Below, piece by piece: positions 6,474-7,626 of a stretch of DNA of 7,626 bases (its first letter is position 1; every line of letters starts with the position of its first letter). Below the pieces are notes generated by a model. It was not told the origin of the DNA. It did no database searches and was given only the letters and a program-made list of their open reading frames with translations. The stretch comes from JAKAWQ01 sp035503055 (lineage in GTDB: Bacteria > Pseudomonadota > Alphaproteobacteria > Acetobacterales > Acetobacteraceae): assembly GCA_035503055.1 (NCBI GenBank), contig DATJTV010000376.1, forward strand, positions 1 to 7,626. Direction: 5' to 3'. A program made the position numbers and the translations under genes.

Positions 6474-6507
6474 GCGGGATGGTTTCACTTCCGCTCACCC
6501 ATCCCGC
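6474..6507. terminator. Stem-loop downstream of sufA, possible terminator
   Basis: The 9-base stem in the repeat lies about 75 bases past the sufA stop in the direction of sufA transcription and could end SUF operon transcripts. On the minus strand no T-run follows the stem. On the plus strand TTGTTTTG follows about 11 bases later. Its terminator role is inferred from position only. Confidence 0.35.
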
Positions 6508-6560
6508 GTCTCGCTCGTTGTTTTGTCGCGCGATTCACGCCTTCGGCTCATCCGCCTCCG
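6474..6560 (+). repeat. Dispersed intergenic repeat, right copy
   Basis: This copy begins with a perfect 9-base inverted repeat, GCGGGATGG (6474-6482) / CCATCCCGC (6499-6507) with a 16-base loop, then continues through GTCTCGCT, CGATTCACGCCTTCGGC and CCGCCTCCG. It matches the reverse complement of 1841-1927 at 61 of 87 positions without gaps. It starts one base after the stop of the Uma2 remnant and ends 21 bases before the end of sufA. Confidence 0.65.
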
Positions 6561-6581
6561 GCGATCGCGCTTTGGCCGCGC

Positions 6582-6974
6582 TCAGACGTGAAAGCTCTCG
6601 CCGCAGCCGCAGCGGCCCTTCTCGTTCGGATTGATGAAGGTGAAGCCCGAGGAAAGATCCTTCACCTCGTAGTCCATCACCGTCCCGATCAGGAAGAGCG
6701 AGGCCTTGCGATCGACGATCACCGTCACACCCTTGTCGGTCACGGTCTCGTCGCCCGGCCCCGGCCCCTCGACCCAGGTCATCTCGTAGGAGAGCCCGGA
6801 GCAGCCCTTGGTGCCGACGCCGATCCTGAGCGTCATGCCCTCGTGGCCCTTGGCGCGCCCCTTCGCGTAGAGCGCGGCGAGCCGCTCGGCCGCCGCCTCC
6901 GTCAGCGACATCAAGGGCGGCAGGCTCCGGCGGGGCTTCGCTGCCGGGGTTCCGTTCGTCGTGCTCGTGCTCAT
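6582..6974 (-). CDS. sufA: SufA / IscA-type iron-sulfur cluster carrier (HesB family)
   Basis: The 130-residue A-type carrier receives Fe-S clusters from the SufBCD scaffold and passes them to target apoproteins in the cytoplasm. The three cluster-binding cysteines are present: C58 in GVGTKGCSGLSYEM (52-65) and C122 and C124 in GRCGCGESF (120-128). The segments MSLTEAAAERL (22-32) and SSGFTFINPNEKGRCGCG are typical of the family. An N-terminal extension of about 20 Ser/Thr/Pro/Lys-rich residues precedes the domain, which is usually 105-115 residues. A start further downstream, at M22, is possible but has no better ribosome binding site. It is the last gene of the SUF operon, 28 bases after sufT, and a SUF context favours SufA over ErpA or IscA. 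No Rrf2/IscR-type site was seen in the window; the operon promoter lies off the right edge. Confidence 0.92.
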   Translation of the reverse strand: MSTSTTNGTPAAKPRRSLPPLMSLTEAAAERLAALYAKGRAKGHEGMTLRIGVGTKGCSGLSYEMTWVEGPGPGDETVTDKGVTVIVDRKASLFLIGTVMDYEVKDLSSGFTFINPNEKGRCGCGESFHV

Positions 6975-7002
6975 CTCGCGTCCATCGATGTCCGAAACCT
7001 GC

Positions 7003-7380
7003 TCAATACATATTCAGCTGCAGCCTGGCGTCTTCGCTCATCCGGCTCGGGTCCCACGGCGGATCCCACACCGTCTCCACCGTCGCATCCTTCACCCCGT
7101 CAACCGCCAGCACCGCGTCGCGCACCTGGTCCGGCAGCTCCTGCGCGCTCGGGCAGCCCGGCGCGGTGAGCGTCATCTCGACCTTCACAGTCCCGTCCTC
7201 GCCGATGTCGATCGCATAGATGAGGCCGAGCTCGTAGATGTTCACCGGGATCTCGGGGTCGTACACGCCCGAGATCGCATCGATCACCGCGAGCTCGGAG
7301 ACGCGCGGCGCGGTCTCGCCATCCGGCGTCCAGGAAGTGTGCGGAGCCTCGCTCGGCCGCACGGCTTCGCCCTCACTCAC
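7003..7380 (-). CDS. sufT: SufT, DUF59/MIP18-family Fe-S maturation protein
   Basis: This is a 125-residue protein. DUF59 (CIA2-like) proteins in SUF operons help mature Fe-S proteins, probably at the cluster-transfer step. After a variable N-terminus of about 27 residues the domain reads VIDAISGVYDPEIPVNIYEL (32-51), then GLIYAIDI. TLTAPGCPSAQELP (70-83) carries the conserved C76, and DGVKDATVETVWDPPWDPSR leads to the conserved tail, ending in RLQLNMY. The start is taken as GTG at 7380 because AAGGAGG sits six bases upstream. The ATG at 7398 would use that ribosome binding site as its own codons (Arg-Arg). The gene overlaps the end of sufU by 8 bases, suggesting translational coupling, and is followed 28 bases later by sufA. 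Confidence 0.92.
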   Translation of the reverse strand: MSEGEAVRPSEAPHTSWTPDGETAPRVSELAVIDAISGVYDPEIPVNIYELGLIYAIDIGEDGTVKVEMTLTAPGCPSAQELPDQVRDAVLAVDGVKDATVETVWDPPWDPSRMSEDARLQLNMY

Positions 7381-7626
7381 TGCTGGCCTCCTTGGCATTC
7401 GCCAGTGCGGCGATCAGCGCGTGCCAGGCGAGCGTCGCGCATTTCACCCGCGAGGGATAGGTGTGCACGCCGGCGAGTGGCTGCAACGTCTCGAGTGCCG
7501 TGCCCACGGGCCCAACCGCTGCCGGCGCCGCTCCCGTGCGCGCGAGATCGCGGAAGCTTGCGGCAAGCAGCCTCGCCTCCTCGTCCGTCCGCCCGCGCAG
7601 GACTTCGGCCATCATATCGGCCGAGG
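7373..7626 (-). CDS. sufU: SufU, NifU/IscU-family Fe-S assembly protein (partial, 5' end off window)
   Basis: Only the C-terminal 83 residues are present; the gene continues past the right edge. The visible part reads SADMMAEVLRGRTDEEARLL, then an Ala/Gly-rich link, then ETLQPLAGVHTYPSRVKCAT followed by LAWHAL, and ends in KEASSE. The (S/A)-MM--L-G-T start, the L-AGV--YP-R-KCATLAWHAL block and the spacer between them match SufU, the zinc-binding partner that activates the SufS cysteine desulfurase. The Cys in RVKCATLAWH is the last of the conserved cysteines; the first two lie off the window. The 3' end overlaps sufT by 8 bases. By usual order sufS, and probably sufBCD, should lie immediately to the right. 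SufU is preferred to IscU because of the SUF neighbours and the spacer. Confidence 0.88.
   Translation of the reverse strand, partial: SADMMAEVLRGRTDEEARLLAASFRDLARTGAAPAAVGPVGTALETLQPLAGVHTYPSRVKCATLAWHALIAALANAKEASSE
7387..7393 (-). promoter_or_regulatory. Ribosome binding site inside the end of sufU that sets the sufT start
   Basis: AAGGAGG on the minus strand lies six bases before GTG at 7380 and within the last codons of sufU. Ribosomes finishing sufU would stop next to the sufT start. Confidence 0.75.

Noticed and set aside
5507..7169. Plus-strand open frames antisense to the ene-reductase and SUF genes
   Set aside because: They mirror strongly conserved minus-strand genes and have Arg/Ala-rich composition without motifs, except for the short Uma2-like piece at 6299-6472, which is in another frame.
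1..7626. CRISPR array, tRNA, rRNA, riboswitch or a defence or secretion system
   Set aside because: No regularly spaced repeats, cloverleaf, rRNA signature or conserved leader was seen. The window's genes are known families or remnants and do not form a recognisable novel system.

Overview
The window is GC-rich DNA, and its gene content and codon use suggest an alphaproteobacterium, probably Hyphomicrobiales (Rhizobiales) or a relative. The main clues are a SUF operon ordered sufU-sufT-sufA, a soluble double-PAS chemotaxis receptor of a type common in that class, and short palindromic intergenic repeats with a CGGGATGG/CCATCCCG core. No rRNA, tRNA or CRISPR array was seen. The genus cannot be fixed from the sequence.

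Left third (1-1767): scrap from mobile or accessory DNA. A piece of a small gene on the minus strand runs off the left edge. It is followed by the 3' end of an IS21-family istB gene and that element's right end (131-448). The element abuts a roughly 440-codon gene of unknown function that has lost its start and carries two in-frame TAG stops. Nothing here looks intact.

Middle (1768-5219): an intergenic stretch with one copy of a dispersed repeat leads to an intact soluble PAS-PAS-methyl-accepting receptor (2066-3556). A nested hairpin separates it from a convergent 72-residue two-helix membrane protein on the minus strand (3619-3837, very good ribosome binding site). Divergent from that gene is a glycosyltransferase family 9 (heptosyltransferase-like) gene (4104-5219).

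Right third (5189-7626): an Old Yellow Enzyme / NemA-type ene-reductase on the minus strand overlaps the glycosyltransferase tail to tail by 31 bases. Just upstream of it, on the plus strand, lies the last ~57 codons of what looks like a Uma2-family nuclease gene. A second, inverted copy of the dispersed repeat follows. Last comes the distal end of a minus-strand SUF iron-sulfur operon: sufU (partial, runs off the right edge), sufT (DUF59) overlapping it by 8 bases, then sufA. SufU, SufT and SufA act together in Fe-S cluster assembly and maturation. The other genes show no shared pathway and look like independent cargo between the SUF operon and a decayed mobile region.

I found no convincing undescribed system. 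The most useful leads are the inverted repeat pair, the double-amber gene, the small membrane protein and the gene remnants at rearrangement junctions.
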